A DNA stretch of 64,000 bases from CBDDCX01 sp965226925 (GCA_965226925.1 CBDDEN010000005.1:1-64000); one strand, 5' to 3'. Shown: positions 8,991 through 19,116, counted from the first letter of the stretch. Translations and numbers: made by a program. Notes: generated by a model from the sequence alone, not told the origin.

Positions 8991-9097
8991 CGATCCTCCC
9001 GAGTGGATTTCGGAAGGTCAATCCATCGCCCCGTCTGTGTCTACTTTTAGGGGTTCACTCCAACATCTGTGCAATATTGGAAGGCCGCTAACAGCAA

Positions 9098-9164
9098 GAG
9101 CCAGCCTACCCTTTGGGGCCACGCTTCGCGGGTCCCCGGCAGGGGCTGGCAAGGGGTGGCTCCG
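9098..9164 (+). repeat. 67-bp structured repeat, copy 1 (inverted partner at 21,666-21,732)
   Basis: Identical at 66 of 67 positions to the reverse complement of 21,666-21,732. It contains nested dyads (GCCAGCC with GGCTGGC; GGGG with CCCC) around ACGCTTCGCGGG and so folds into a hairpin. It lies just outside the IS3 element. The rest of 9,165-9,511 is GC-rich and holds no gene I can recognise. Confidence 0.75.
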
Positions 9165-9511
9165 CCCCCCTTCGATCCCCCGGACGCCCGCGCTCCGGCG
9201 GAGTTCGCGGGCGGGGGGCTCGCCCCCGTCCCTCTTGCCGGTGCGTCCTGAGTCGCGCGCCACACGAAGGACATATGGCGGCAGGCAGCTGCTAGGGTCG
9301 GTTGAGGGGACGCGGACTAGGAGAGGCTACTAGAGGTCTCGTCGGCCAAATTAATGGGGAACTCGCCGAGGACACACGAGCAAAGTCTGCGCTCCGAACA
9401 GCCCTGCAGGCTCACCGTGGAAAACTAGGCAATGTTGATCCCAAAGCGCTGGCCGCGTAGTGGTCGGACCACACCGACGCGGCGCATGTCAATAGCCGTC
9501 GGGACGACCTC

Positions 9512-10369
9512 TCACTCGCCGAGCAGGTACTTGAAGCCGAGCATCATCGACCAGGGATTGATGCGACTGATTTCGGTGTCGTTCATTATAGGAAGCGGAT
9601 GCACCTCGTAAGGACTCGTGTCCTCAAGGTCGTCGACCCAGCTGTAGGACGCCTTCAGGCCGAGCAGGAGCTTGTCGCCCAAACGATAGTCGGCACCGGC
9701 AAAGAGCTGCTTCGCAAGCCCGCTGTCGGACAGATCGACGTCCTGCCGGCTGTTGTACTCCGCCGCGGGACGACCGTCGCACGGCGGATTGATGCAGGAA
9801 TATTCGCTGCTGAAATACAGCCCGGACAATTCGATGAAGGACAGGCCCAGTCCGGCGCCCAAATAAGGCATGATCCGGTTTTCTGCGAACGCGAAGTCGT
9901 GATAGGCGTTCAGGGACAGCGTGCGCGCACCCAGAGCATCGACCCTGGTTGTGTTGGCCGACGTATAGTTGCTGTCTTCGTTAGGCAGGATCGGAGATCC
10001 ATCAAGAAAGGTAATGTCGGTGAATTCTTGCTCGATGTTGTTCGATCGCTGGGAGACCGACACCTCCAGGCGCACCTCGCCGAAATCTCGACCGAAGGCG
10101 ACTTCAAAGGCAGTACCGAGATCCGAGGGAAGGTCGTAAAACCAGCGGTAGCCATCGGGCATGCCGCTGCAAAGGTCATTCGGGTAACAGATATTGTCCC
10201 GGTTATGGCCCGCCTGCTTCATCACGGGATTCCAGTTCGTCCCGCCGCTCGCGCTCACGTACCACCCGTAAGACCCCGGCTGTTGACCCGCACCTTGTTC
10301 CGCTCGGCCGAGCAGGGTGCAGATCGCAAGCGTGGCTCCGAAGGCGTGTAACTGCCAGGACAAAGGCAT
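9512..10369 (-). CDS. Outer-membrane beta-barrel protein
   Basis: A protein of about 285 residues with an N-terminal signal peptide (hydrophobic LHAFGATLAICTLLG, cleavage probably near Ala-Glu-Gln) and alternating beta-strand patterns. The strand-like motifs include FEVAFGRDFGEVRLEVSVSQ, MPYLGAGLGLSFI and LLLGLKASYSWVD, and the C-terminus is MMLGFKYLLGE. Two Cys pairs in predicted loops could form disulphides. This is the layout of OmpA-like/porin-family surface barrels. ATG 10369 is chosen over the GTG at 10378 because GGAGG lies 8 bases before the ATG but directly against the GTG. ISA copy 1 ends about 75 bp upstream and may have separated it from its original promoter. Confidence 0.75.
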   Translation of the reverse strand: MPLSWQLHAFGATLAICTLLGRAEQGAGQQPGSYGWYVSASGGTNWNPVMKQAGHNRDNICYPNDLCSGMPDGYRWFYDLPSDLGTAFEVAFGRDFGEVRLEVSVSQRSNNIEQEFTDITFLDGSPILPNEDSNYTSANTTRVDALGARTLSLNAYHDFAFAENRIMPYLGAGLGLSFIELSGLYFSSEYSCINPPCDGRPAAEYNSRQDVDLSDSGLAKQLFAGADYRLGDKLLLGLKASYSWVDDLEDTSPYEVHPLPIMNDTEISRINPWSMMLGFKYLLGE

Positions 10370-10473
10370 TTGAGTCACCTCCAGTTGAGTCCGATGGCCT
10401 TCATTTGAGGATACCGCCTCCCAAGGACCCCGATCAAGGGATCCTGCCCTGCCCCCAAGAGTGGTACCACATC

Positions 10474-11372
10474 CTATGTTAGTCCCAGCACCTGTGGAGG
10501 GCCGTGAAGGACGGGCATCCTCAGGAACCAGGGCGACGGCTTAATCGCCTCAGGGGCCGGGGGAAAGCCGCCGCAGGCGCTGTGGGGTCGGACGGTATTG
10601 TACTCACGCCTCCATTGCTCGACCAGCACGGCCGCCTCCGCCAACGAGTAGAAGATCTCCCCGTTCAACAGCTCGTCCCTGAGCTTGCCGTTGAAGCTCT
10701 CGTTGTAGCCGTTCTCCCACGGGCTGCCCGGCTCGATAAAGAGCGTCTCGACGCCCACGCGCCCCGACCACCGTCGCACGAGCTTCGCGGTGAACTCCGG
10801 TCCGTTGTCCGACCTCAGATACTCGGGAGGCCCGTGTCGGACGAACAGATCGGCCAGCACCTCGAGCACGTCATGGGCTCGGATCTTGTGAGCCACCACG
10901 ATCGCCAGGCACTCCCTCGTGTGCTCGTCCAGCACTGTCAGCAGCTTCAGCGCACGCCCGTCGTGCGTCCTCGAGGCCACGAAGTCGTACGACCAGACGT
11001 GGCCCCGATACAGCGGCCTCAGCCGGATGCACGATCCGTCGTTGAGCCACAGCCGACCTCGCTTCGGCTACCGCTGCGGCACCTTCAGCCCCTCCTGCCT
11101 CCAGATCCGCTCCACCCGCTTGTGGTTCACCCCCCAGCCCTCGATGCGGAGCATGTCCGTGACGCGTCGGTAGCCGTAGCGGTCGAATCGACTCGCGAGT
11201 CGCACGATATCACCTCGGAGCGCCCCCTCGTCACTCGCCACTTTCCGCGCCCGGCGCTGGGTCGTGCGTGGCTGCCCGAGCACCCGGCACGCTCTCCTCT
11301 CCGACGCCCCGAGCTGCTGACGTACACGCACCACACAACGTCGTCGGCGCTCGGGGCTCAGAAGTTTCCCTC
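10474..11372 (-). pseudogene. ISA copy 1 orfB transposase with amber stop
   Basis: DDE transposase of the IS407 group. It opens with LSPERRRRCVVRVRQQLGAS, has the HTH_21 region (FDRYGYRRVTDMLRIEGWGV), the first catalytic Asp in VWSYDFVASRTHDG, the second in YLRSDNGPEFTAK, and the Glu in WENGYNESFNGKLRDEL. Codon TAG at 11070-11068 replaces the Gln found in copy 2 (context LKVPQR-stop-PKRGRLW), splitting the ORF between the HTH and the catalytic core. Confidence 0.9.
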
Positions 11373-11636
11373 GGCCGCTTCCTCCAGGATCAGCTTGTCC
11401 AGTGTCAAGTCCGCCACTGCTCGCTTCAGGCGCCCGTTCTCGCGCTCGAGCTCCTTCAGGCGCCGTGCCTGGCTCACCTTCATCCCGCCGTACTCCCGCC
11501 TCCACCGGTAGTACGTCTGCTCGGTGATGCCGAGCTCCCGGCTCATCAGCTTCACGGATTTGCCGCGGGCCAGACCCACCTCTGCCTCCCGCAGTGCAGT
11601 GATGATCTGCTCCGGAGTGTGTCGCTTCCTTCCCAT
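11358..11636 (-). CDS. ISA copy 1 orfA
   Basis: A 92-residue HTH_Tnp_1 protein (MGRKRHTPEQIITALREAEV), with HTH residues MSRELGITEQTYYRWRREYG and a C-terminal coiled coil (LKELERENGRLKRAVADL). It overlaps the orfB frame near its end, where OrfAB fusion occurs in this group. Intact here, unlike copy 2. Confidence 0.85.
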   Translation of the reverse strand: MGRKRHTPEQIITALREAEVGLARGKSVKLMSRELGITEQTYYRWRREYGGMKVSQARRLKELERENGRLKRAVADLTLDKLILEEAAEGNF

Positions 11637-11714
11637 CCTGACCTCCTCGCTGAAAAGCTTCAGACCAGGTCGATCCTAACATTGCACCTGGTCTCGTTTC
11701 AGGGGGTCAGGTCA

Positions 11715-12574
11715 CGGCCGCGTGGTTCGATTCGGGGGTGGCCGAGTTTCTGGGCGCACGGTCCGGAGGCCGTCGTCCTCCAGCCTGCGGGGGCCGGGTG
11801 ATCCGGAACGGCTCTGGCCGACACGCCGCGGTCGCTCACCGGTACGGCCGGCCCGTCGGATGCCATGGTTCTTCGCCGCGAGCGGCGGGGGCCAGCGCGG
11901 CGCCGCTTCGGCCCGCGGCGTCCTGCCCTGCGACCGGTTTCCCGCAGTGGGGCGAGAGCGCGGGATGACGAGGGGGTTCGGGGAGGATGCGGGACCGCCC
12001 GTCTGCACGGCACGGAGCCCGGAGGCGGAGTCCCGCACGGGGCTGATTCCGAGGGCGATCCATCTGCGGATGGCCGGCGGAAGCTTCCCGAAGCGCGTCC
12101 GACCGGGCGCGCGGGTTCTTGGCCGGGTCGAGGCCGAGTGGATGTGTCGATCCGGTGCCGTCTGCCCGCGCCGTCCGGACCGCGAGCTCGGCTCGTGCGG
12201 TCGGGGACTGCCTTCTGTCGCGTCTTTCCGGGGACCTCTCCCTCCCGGCCCTCGCGACACAGATGGAAGCGGAGCAGGCGGTTCGGGCGATCGTCGACCA
12301 CCTCAGCTCCGGGATGGAGCAGTAAGTTCCATCCGCCCACCCGGCCGCCGAGTCGTTGGTTGCCGCATGCTTCGACCTCGCACCCGCGGTCCCGGGGCTG
12401 GAGCGCATCCGGGTGGCCGGGGAAGAGATGCGGCTCCTGGTGGAGGTGACGACCGGCATCGCAGCGGACGGAGGCACGATCCGCACATTCGTCTTCCCTG
12501 ACCGACCGCGGCCCCCCCGGGCATGGCTGTGCTCGGCTCCTTCGGGCGCGTGCCGGCGCCGGTTTCGTCGATGA
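11715..12574 (+). pseudogene. Degraded region with an AlpA-type regulator remnant
   Basis: No intact gene. In frame 1 around 12,025-12,153 the translation RTGLIPRAIHLRMAGGSFPK followed by RVRPGARVLGRVEAEWM aligns by eye with the AlpA protein at 59,470-59,697 (RTGLARSTIYVRVADGSFPQ). It is a decayed AlpA DNA-binding domain. Downstream, frame 2 has two short plausible protein stretches (ALATQMEAEQAVRAIVDHL near 12,250-12,325 and RIRVAGEEMRLLVEVTTGIA near 12,405-12,465) that I cannot assign. This looks like the relic of another island's control region, flanked by ISA copy 1. Confidence 0.5.
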
Positions 12575-15500
12575 TCAGAACAGGATCGTGCCCCGCGCCG
12601 TGATCCCGTAGGTGGCCGGGGCCGCCCCGTGGCCGCGACGCTCGAGCTCCAGGTTCACGTTTGTGGACCGGCCGGTCGCTAGGTGGCTCCCGACGCGATA
12701 GCCCCGTGCCACCTCGTCGCCGAGGGCCATGCTGACGTACGGCGTGAGCGCGCCACGTCGCCGGGGGACCCCGAAGCCGTATCCGACATGGGCCTCCAGG
12801 CGCGGTCCCGTGGCGTCGTATGAGGTCGGGACCGCGGAACCCTGCTCCCACAGCTGTGCGACGCCGCTCGCCGTCCGTCCCCACGTCGGCGTGAGGCCGA
12901 CGGAAACGCCGTGTTCGGACGCTCCGGGATCGTAGAGAATCCGTGTGCCGAAGCCCCATTCGTGGATCGTGCTCTGGTGGAACGCCAGCCAGCGGCCCTC
13001 GCTCTCGACGCTCAGCCCCGTATCGGAGTTCCGATACCGGAGTCCACCGCCCAGCTCGAGGCCGCCTCCGCGCTCCCCGTCTCCCGCGTCGTGGCGAAAC
13101 CCCAGCTCCGCCCAGGGACTCAGCCAATGGCCGGAGGCGAGGAAGTGTTCCTGCCGGACCTCGGCCCTGTAGCGGACGCGCTGCACGTAGACCTTCAGCG
13201 CGTCGAACAGCCCGCGGTCCGCAGCTCCGAGATCCATGTACGCGATCGCCCATTCGCCCTTCACCCGGACGGTGGTCGCCCCGCAGACGAGTACGCAGCC
13301 GACAAAGCCTACGATGCCGGAGTTGAGCGTCGAGGAACCCGTATCGCCGCGCCCGGCCAGGTCGTTCGTGAACTGCAGCTCTCCCCACCCGTGGCCGTAT
13401 GTGGCCCAGAGCTTCACGGCGGGCGTCACGGACCAGACGAGGAAGGGGTGGATCCCCGTCATCCTCGGCTCGTACGCACCGGCGGCTTCCCCGCCGCCGC
13501 TGCCGCCCATCCGGTACTCGAAGGAGCCGCGCAAGCGGGACAGGGAGAATCCCGCCACGACATCGGAGCCGAGCCGTACGTCAGCGCCCAGGTGCGCGCT
13601 GAACACATCGCCGTTCCACGGCACGGCCCCGCCGCCCCCCCCGTTCAGGCTGAGGCGATCGGCGCAGCCCCAGGCCGCGAAACCACCGCTGCCCCCCTCC
13701 TGCTGAGAGGACGTCAGGAAGCGCACGTCGTCGAGCGCCTGATCTATCGTCAGCGGTTCGGCACCCGGTCCCGTCCGTCGCCCGGACGTCAGTGCCGAAG
13801 AGAGCGAGAGACGGGCTCGACCCCCGTCCCCCGCGAGCTGGACGGGCGCGTCCGAGAGCGCCTGCTCAATGCGGCAGTTGGGGGTGAAAGCCATCGCCCG
13901 TGCCATCTCCGGGAGGACGATGCGGTGGACGCCCCGGCTGCTCCGCTGCACGTTGTCGGTGATCGTGCCGGTTCCGGTACCGTCTGCCACCGTGGCGCCG
14001 GAGGGCGCGCTCAGCTGGACCGTGAAGGTCTCGGTCTCCTCGGCTTCGTCGTCCTCGAGCGTCGGGACCTCGACGCGTTGTGTCCTGTCTCCATTCACCT
14101 CGAACGTCAGCATCCCGCTCGTGGTCGTGTAGTCGGCACCGGCGGTCGCCGTCCCGTCAACCGTGGCATAGGACACCGTCACTGCTCCCGTCGCAGCGGA
14201 GCTCAGCGTCACCGTGAACTCGGCGGTCCCGCCTTCGGTCACCCTTGCGTCGCCGATCGTGATCGTCGGCGCTTCGTCGTTGTCGGTGATCGTGCCGGTC
14301 CCGGTACCGTCTGCCACCGTGGCGCCGGAGGGCGCGCTCAGCTGGACCGTGAAGGTCTCGGTCTCCTCGGCTTCGTCGTCCTCGAGCGTCGGGACCTCGA
14401 CGCGTTGTGTCCTGTCTCCATTCACCTCGAACGTCAGCATCCCGCTCGTGGTCGTGTAGTCGGCACCGGCGGTCGCCGTCCCGTCAACCGTGGCATAGCA
14501 TAGGACACCGTCACTGCTCCCGTCGCAGCGGAGCTCAGCGTCACCGTGAACTCGGCGGTCCCGCCTTCGGTCACCCTTGCGTCGCCGATCGTGATCGTCG
14601 GCGCTTCGTCGTTGTCGGTGATCGTGCCGGTCCCGGTACCGTCTGCCACCGTGGCGCCGGAGGGCGCGCTCAGCTGGACCGTGAAGGTCTCGGTCTCCTC
14701 GGCTTCGTCGTCCTCGAGCGTCGGGACCTCGACGCGTTGTGTCCTGTCTCCATTCACCTCGAACGTCAGCATCCCGCTCGTGGTCGTGTAGTCGGCACCG
14801 GCGGTCGCCGTCCCGTCGACCGTGGCATAGGACACCGTCACTGCTCCCGTCGCAGCGGAGCTCAGCGTCACCGTGAACTCGGCGGTCCCGCCTTCGGTCA
14901 CCCTTGCGTCGCCGATCGTGATCGTCGGCGCTTCGTCGTTGTCGGTGATCGTGCCGGTCCCGGTACCGTCTGCCACCGTGGCGCCGGAGGGCGCGCTCAG
15001 CTGGACCGTGAAGGTCTCGGTCTCCTCGGCTTCGTCGTCCTCGAGCGTCGGGACCTCGACGCGTTGTGTCCTGTCTCCATTCACCTCGAACGTCAGCATC
15101 CCGCTCGTGGTCGTGTAGTCGGCACCGGCGGTCGCCGTCCCGTCAACCGTGGCATAGGACACCGTCACTGCTCCCGTCGCAGCGGAGCTCAGCGTCACCG
15201 TGAACTCGGCGGTCCCGCCTTCGGTCACCCTTGCGTCGCCGATCGTGATCGTCGGCGCTTCGTCGTTGTCGGTGATCGTGCCGGTCCCGGTACCGTCTGC
15301 CACCGTGGCGCCGGAGGGCGCGCTCAGCTGGACCGTGAAGGTCTCGGTCTCCTCGGCTTCGTCGTCCTCGAGCGTCGGGACCTCGACGCGTTGTGTCCTG
15401 TCTCCATTCACCTCGAACGTCAGCATCCCGCTCGTGGTCGTGTAGTCGGCACCGGCGGTCGCCGTCCCGTCGACCGTGGCATAGGACACCGTCACTGCTC

Positions 15501-16812
15501 CCGTCGCAGCGGAGCTCAGCGTCACCGTGAACTCGGCGGTCCCGCCTTCGGTCACCCTTGCGTCGCCGATCGTGATCGTCGGCGCTTCGTCGTTGTCGGT
15601 GATCGTGCCGGTCCCGGTACCGTCTGCCACCGTGGCGCCGGAGGGCGCGCTCAGCTGGACCGTGAAGGTCTCGGTCTCCTCGGCTTCGTCGTCCTCGAGC
15701 GTCGGGACCTCGACGCGTTGTGTCCTGTCTCCATTCACCTCGAACGTCAGCATCCCGCTCGTGGTCGTGTAGTCGGCACCGGCGGTCGCCGTCCCGTCGA
15801 CCGTGGCATAGGACACCGTCACTGCTCCCGTCGCAGCGGAGCTCAGCGTCACCGTGAACTCGGCGGTCCCACCTTCGGTCACCCTTGCGTCGCCGATCCG
15901 CAGGGACGGACGATCGTCGTCGTCGAGGATCGTCCCGGTGGCGACGCCGTCCGTCAGCGTCGCCCCGGTGGCCCCGCTCAGCCGGACCGTGAAGCTCTCC
16001 GCACCCTCCTGGTCGGTGTCCGGGAGCGTCTGGACCTCGACCCGCTTTGTTGTCTGTCCGGGAGTGAAGCTCAGTGTTCCGCTCGTGGTCGTGTAGTCGG
16101 CACCGGCGGTCGCCGTCCCGTCGACCGTGGCATAGGACACCGTCACTGCTCCCGTCGCAGCGGAGCTCAGCGTCACCGTGAACGCGGCGATCCCACCCTC
16201 CGTGACCTCCGCGTCCTGTATCTCCAGATCCGGTGCGGTTCCACCGGGACGATCGTCGTCGATGATTCGCACCTGTACGGGGGCCACGGCGTGCAGGAAC
16301 TCCGGACAGTTGGTGTCCTTGTCCCACACCTCGTGGGTGAACGTCAGGAACTCGTCGTCGTCGTCGTCGTCCTGGCGTGCCGTGATGGAAACGGTTCGCC
16401 ACCGGGTCGGATCCGAGCTCCCCGGGACCGGATCGGTCTCCCAGCCGACGGACGGCACCCAACGAATCCATGGCTCCGTCTCGCCGGGCTTCGTGAACTC
16501 CCCGTCGTGGTAGACCACGCCGTCGACCTGGACGAATACCCACCATCCGTCGGCCAGGGGCTGTTCACTGAGCCTTACGCTGTAGCTGACGGTCTCTCCC
16601 TCCCTCATCGTCAGCGTGGACGTCGAGACCTCCACGCTCCCGCCCCATCTGAAGATCGGGGGGCCGGTCTGGGCGTGAAGCTGGTGGATGGCGGTGCCGG
16701 GGAGGAGCGTCGAAAGGATGATCGTGGAGGCGGGGATCAGTTTCAACATGAAATATCGGCTTTGAAATGGCACGCTCACGCACTTTTTAGCGAAAACCTG
16801 CTCGGTCTTCAC
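12575..16812 (-). pseudogene. Giant Calx-beta repeat autotransporter, frameshifted by a 5-bp duplication
   Basis: Start GTG 16812 has GGGAG 8 bases upstream; ATG 16749 is an alternative start in front of the signal peptide (MLKLIPASTIILSTLL, ending QLHAQ). Eight Calx-beta domains follow: a divergent first, two intermediate, then near-identical copies of 109 residues (GDARVTEGGTAEFTVTLSS, TATAGADYTTTSG, GTGTGTITDNDEAP). These are Ca2+-binding-type immunoglobulin-like repeats. The final 450 residues form an autotransporter outer-membrane beta-barrel ending in Phe (ITARGTILF). A 5-bp duplication at about 14,492-14,502 (CATAG twice, against one copy in every other repeat) shifts the frame inside repeat 7, so stalk and barrel are now in different frames. 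Expected role: surface-anchored adhesin-like stalk. Confidence 0.85.
13950..15892 (-). repeat. Tandem 327-bp Calx-beta coding repeats
   Basis: Near-identical units of 327 bp are spaced regularly (equivalent positions 14546, 14873, 15200, 15527, 15854), with one interval of 332 bp (14214 to 14546) caused by the 5-bp duplication. Differences between units are few and mostly silent (for example GTCAACC/GTCGACC). Such high identity points to recent expansion or gene conversion. Confidence 0.9.
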
Positions 16813-16864
16813 CTGATGACTCCCGTGCTCTCAAGAAATGGAGCCGCCACCAAACCGGGGTGAT

Positions 16865-17194
16865 TCAGATTGGCTTGGTCATGGATGAAAGTTTCGATTC
16901 CCACTGGTCATACCGAATCGCATCCGCCTGAGCCGACGATCTTCAAGGCCAGATACGGCACCAACCCCCAGCGGAGCTGGTCTGAAAAGCCCACACATTG
17001 TTAGATGCTATCCGTGTTTTCCGTCTCGGTTCGGTTGCGTCAGCCGACCCCACTCTTCAATGATGCCGCACCAGATAAAACGTGCGAGCAGTGAGCGGAT
17101 TCCACGGCAGGGATTCGTGCGGCGCGAACATCTTCCACGGGGTCAACACCGCAATGCAGACTGCCGGAGGAAGGACCACATAGACGTCACTCCC
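16865..17194. other. Intergenic region, no gene recognised
   Basis: 330 bp between the divergent-side end of the Calx-beta gene and the end of the Pal-like gene. AT content is higher than in its surroundings. I see no conserved motif; promoter elements for the Calx-beta gene probably lie in 16,813-16,900. Confidence 0.4.
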
Positions 17195-17812
17195 TCACTC
17201 GGGCAGATTGATGGCGTTCGCACCTGCTGTGATCACAAACTCGACGCGCCGGTTCCTCGCCCAGGCATCCTCGTTCGAGCCCTGCACCAGAGGTCGGCCC
17301 TCGCCGACAGACACGATTTCGAAGCGGCTCTCGGACAGCCCGAAGCCTGTGAGGAACTGACGTATCGCCTCGGCCCTACGGTTGCCCAGGGCAAGGTTGT
17401 ACGCAGTGGACCCCCGCTCGTCGCAGTACCCTTCAATGCGGAGGCGCACCTGTGGGCTCGCACGGAGGATCTTCACCTTCTCGCGGAGCACGGCCGCCGC
17501 GTCATCGCGGATTTCCACCATATCGTAGTCGAAAAAGACCATCTCTTCGAGGGTGGCGCGGGCGGCGGCGATGGCACGCTGGCGCTCCGCCTCGGCGGCA
17601 CGTTCGGCGGCCAGGCGCGCAGCCTCCGCACGCGCGGCCTCTTCGGCCTGACGGACAGAATTCTGGTGGGCCTGCAGCGAGTCCACGTCTGGACCGGGCA
17701 GCGGGAGCAGAGCCGCCGGGAGCATGGGCGACGGCGGATCTATTACGCAACACCCACCGACCACGAGTATCACGGCCACGACCGGCACTACAACAAAACG
17801 GTGGACGATCAT
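17195..17812 (-). CDS. Peptidoglycan-associated OmpA/Pal-like lipoprotein
   Basis: ATG 17812 has GGGAG six bases upstream (the frame extends to a TTG at 17824). A lipoprotein signal (VVAVILVVGGCC) is followed by a linker and an Ala/Glu/Arg-rich coiled coil (residues about 55-90, AEEAARAEAARLAAERAAEA). The C-terminal OmpA domain binds peptidoglycan: FFDYDMVEIRDDAAAVL, RLRIEGYCDERGSTAYNLAL with NRRAEAIRQFL, and NRRVEFVI. The strict GYCDERG-type and NRR motifs match Pal, which ties the outer membrane to the cell wall. No tol genes are adjacent, so this is an accessory paralogue rather than the core tol-pal copy. Confidence 0.9.
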   Translation of the reverse strand: MIVHRFVVVPVVAVILVVGGCCVIDPPSPMLPAALLPLPGPDVDSLQAHQNSVRQAEEAARAEAARLAAERAAEAERQRAIAAARATLEEMVFFDYDMVEIRDDAAAVLREKVKILRASPQVRLRIEGYCDERGSTAYNLALGNRRAEAIRQFLTGFGLSESRFEIVSVGEGRPLVQGSNEDAWARNRRVEFVITAGANAINLPE

Positions 17813-17953
17813 CCCAACTCCCAAGTTTAACTAAGTGTTGCCCTTTCACGCAGGCACCGGGCGAGGCGGTGTGCCGCAACGAAGCTAACGTCGTTTCTCA
17901 AAGAGGAAAGTCCATTTAGCATACCGACCTGCCCCCAAGAGCGGTACCACATT

Positions 17954-18850
17954 CTATGTTAGTCCCAGCACCTGTGGAGGGCCGTGAAGGACGGGCATCC
18001 TCAGGAACCAGGGCGACGGCTTAATCGCCTCAGGGGCCGGGGGAAAGCCGCCGCAGGCGCTGTGGGGTCGGACGGTATTGTACTCGCGCCTCCATTGCTC
18101 GACCAGCACGGCCGCCTCCGCCAACGAGTAGAAGATCTCCCCGTTCAACAGCTCGTCCCTGAGCTTGCCGTTGAAGCTCTCGTTGTAGCCGTTCTCCCAC
18201 GGGCTGCCCGGCTCGATAAAGAGCGTCTCGACGCCCACGCGCCCCAACCACCGCCGCACGAACTTCGCGGTGAACTCCGGTCCGTTGTCCGACCTCAGAT
18301 ACTCGGGAGGCCCGTGTCGGACGAACAGATCGGCCAGCACCTCGAGCACGTCGTGGGCTCGGATCTTGCGAGCCACCACGATCGCCAGGCACTCCCTCGT
18401 GTGCTCGTCCAGCACTGTCAGCAGCTTGAGCGCACGCCCGTCGTGCGTCCTCGAGGCCACGAAGTCGTACGACCAGACGTGGCCCCGATACAGCGGCCTC
18501 AGCCGGATGCACGATCCGTCGTTGAGCCACAGCCGACCTCGCTTCGGCTGCCGCTGCGGCACCTTCAGCCCCTCCTGCCTCCAGATCCGCTCCACCCGCT
18601 TGTGCTTCACCCCCCAGCCCTCGATGCGGAGCATGTCCGTGACGCGTCGGTAGCCGTAGCGGCCGAATCGACTCGCGAGTCGCACGATATCACCTCGGAG
18701 CGCCCCCTCGTCACTCGCCACTTTCCTCGCCCGGCGCTGGGTCGTGCGTGGCTGCCCGAGCACCCGGCACGCTCTCCTCTCCGACGCCCCGAGCTGCTGA
18801 CGTACACGCGCCACACAACGTCGTCGGCGCTCGGGGCTCAGAAGTTTCTC
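17954..18850 (-). CDS. ISA copy 2 orfB transposase, open
   Basis: Identical in layout to copy 1 orfB but with Gln (CAG context VPQRQPKRGRLW) where copy 1 has the amber codon. DDE residues: D in VWSYDFVASRT, D in YLRSDNGPEFTAK, E in WENGYNESFNGK. The exact 5' end is uncertain because translation is probably by frameshift from orfA, whose copy here is broken. Confidence 0.85.
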   Translation of the reverse strand, partial: EKLLSPERRRRCVARVRQQLGASERRACRVLGQPRTTQRRARKVASDEGALRGDIVRLASRFGRYGYRRVTDMLRIEGWGVKHKRVERIWRQEGLKVPQRQPKRGRLWLNDGSCIRLRPLYRGHVWSYDFVASRTHDGRALKLLTVLDEHTRECLAIVVARKIRAHDVLEVLADLFVRHGPPEYLRSDNGPEFTAKFVRRWLGRVGVETLFIEPGSPWENGYNESFNGKLRDELLNGEIFYSLAEAAVLVEQWRREYNTVRPHSACGGFPPAPEAIKPSPWFLRMPVLHGPPQVLGLT

Positions 18851-19116
18851 TCGGCCGCTTCCTCCAGGATCAGCTTGTCCAGTGTCAAGTCCGCCACTGC
18901 TCGCTTCAGGCGCCCGTTCTCGCGCTCGAGCTCCTTCAGGCGCCGTGCCTGGCTCACCTTCATCCCGCCGTACTCCCGCCTCCACCGGTAGTACGTCTGC
19001 TCGGTGATGCCGAGCTCCCGGCTGATCAGCTTCACGGATTTGCCGCGCGCCAGACCGACCTCTGCCTCCCGCAGTGCAGTGATGATCTACTCCGGAGTGT
19101 GTCGCTTCCTTCCCAT
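18838..19116 (-). pseudogene. ISA copy 2 orfA with amber codon 10
   Basis: Start ATG 19116. Codon 10 is TAG (19089-19087) in MGRKRHTPE-stop-IIT, where every other copy has CAG (Gln). The rest of the HTH and coiled coil is conserved. A restart at an internal Met (MKLISRELGITEQ) would lack the first helix of the DNA-binding domain. Confidence 0.85.

Larger units (their letters stand above)
6143..9062 (-). mobile_element. IS3-family element split by an IS30 insertion
   Basis: Terminal inverted repeats match: TGGAGTGAACCCCT at 6143-6156 and its complement at 9049-9062. A 3-bp target duplication ACA lies at 6140-6142 and 9063-9065, which fits IS3-family transposition. Inside are orfA (8628-8990) and orfB, the latter cut in two by the IS30 at 6475-8106. 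Without the IS30 the element is 1,285-1,290 bp long, a normal IS3-family size. Confidence 0.9.
10445..11714 (-). mobile_element. ISA copy 1: IS407-group IS3-family element, 1,270 bp
   Basis: Ends TGACCTGACCCCCTGA (complement of 11,699-11,714) and TGCCCTGCCCCCAAGA (10,445-10,460) form imperfect inverted repeats. Exactly the same length as copy 2 (17,925-19,194), the reconstructed copy 3, and the related element at 54,609-55,878. No 4-bp target duplication is visible. orfA is intact; orfB has one amber codon. Confidence 0.9.

Noticed and set aside
11722..12501. A 259-codon plus-strand frame near the AlpA remnant as an intact gene
   Set aside because: Only about 40 codons in the middle resemble AlpA; the rest is Arg/Gly/Pro-rich with no start context and competing open frames on both strands.
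13950..15892. Regularly spaced repeats that could be taken for a CRISPR-like array
   Set aside because: The unit is 327 bp, fully coding and near-identical throughout, with no short repeat/variable spacer structure.
14407..16863. An 818-codon plus-strand reading frame opposite the Calx-beta gene
   Set aside because: It is the antisense of 327-bp repeats; composition is Arg/Gly/His-rich with no domain, and the minus strand encodes clear Calx-beta domains and a signal peptide.
16889..16912. TTTCGATTCCCACTGGT, resembling a tRNA T-loop and 3' arm
   Set aside because: No acceptor stem, anticodon arm or CCA-proximal pairing in the surrounding 80 bases.
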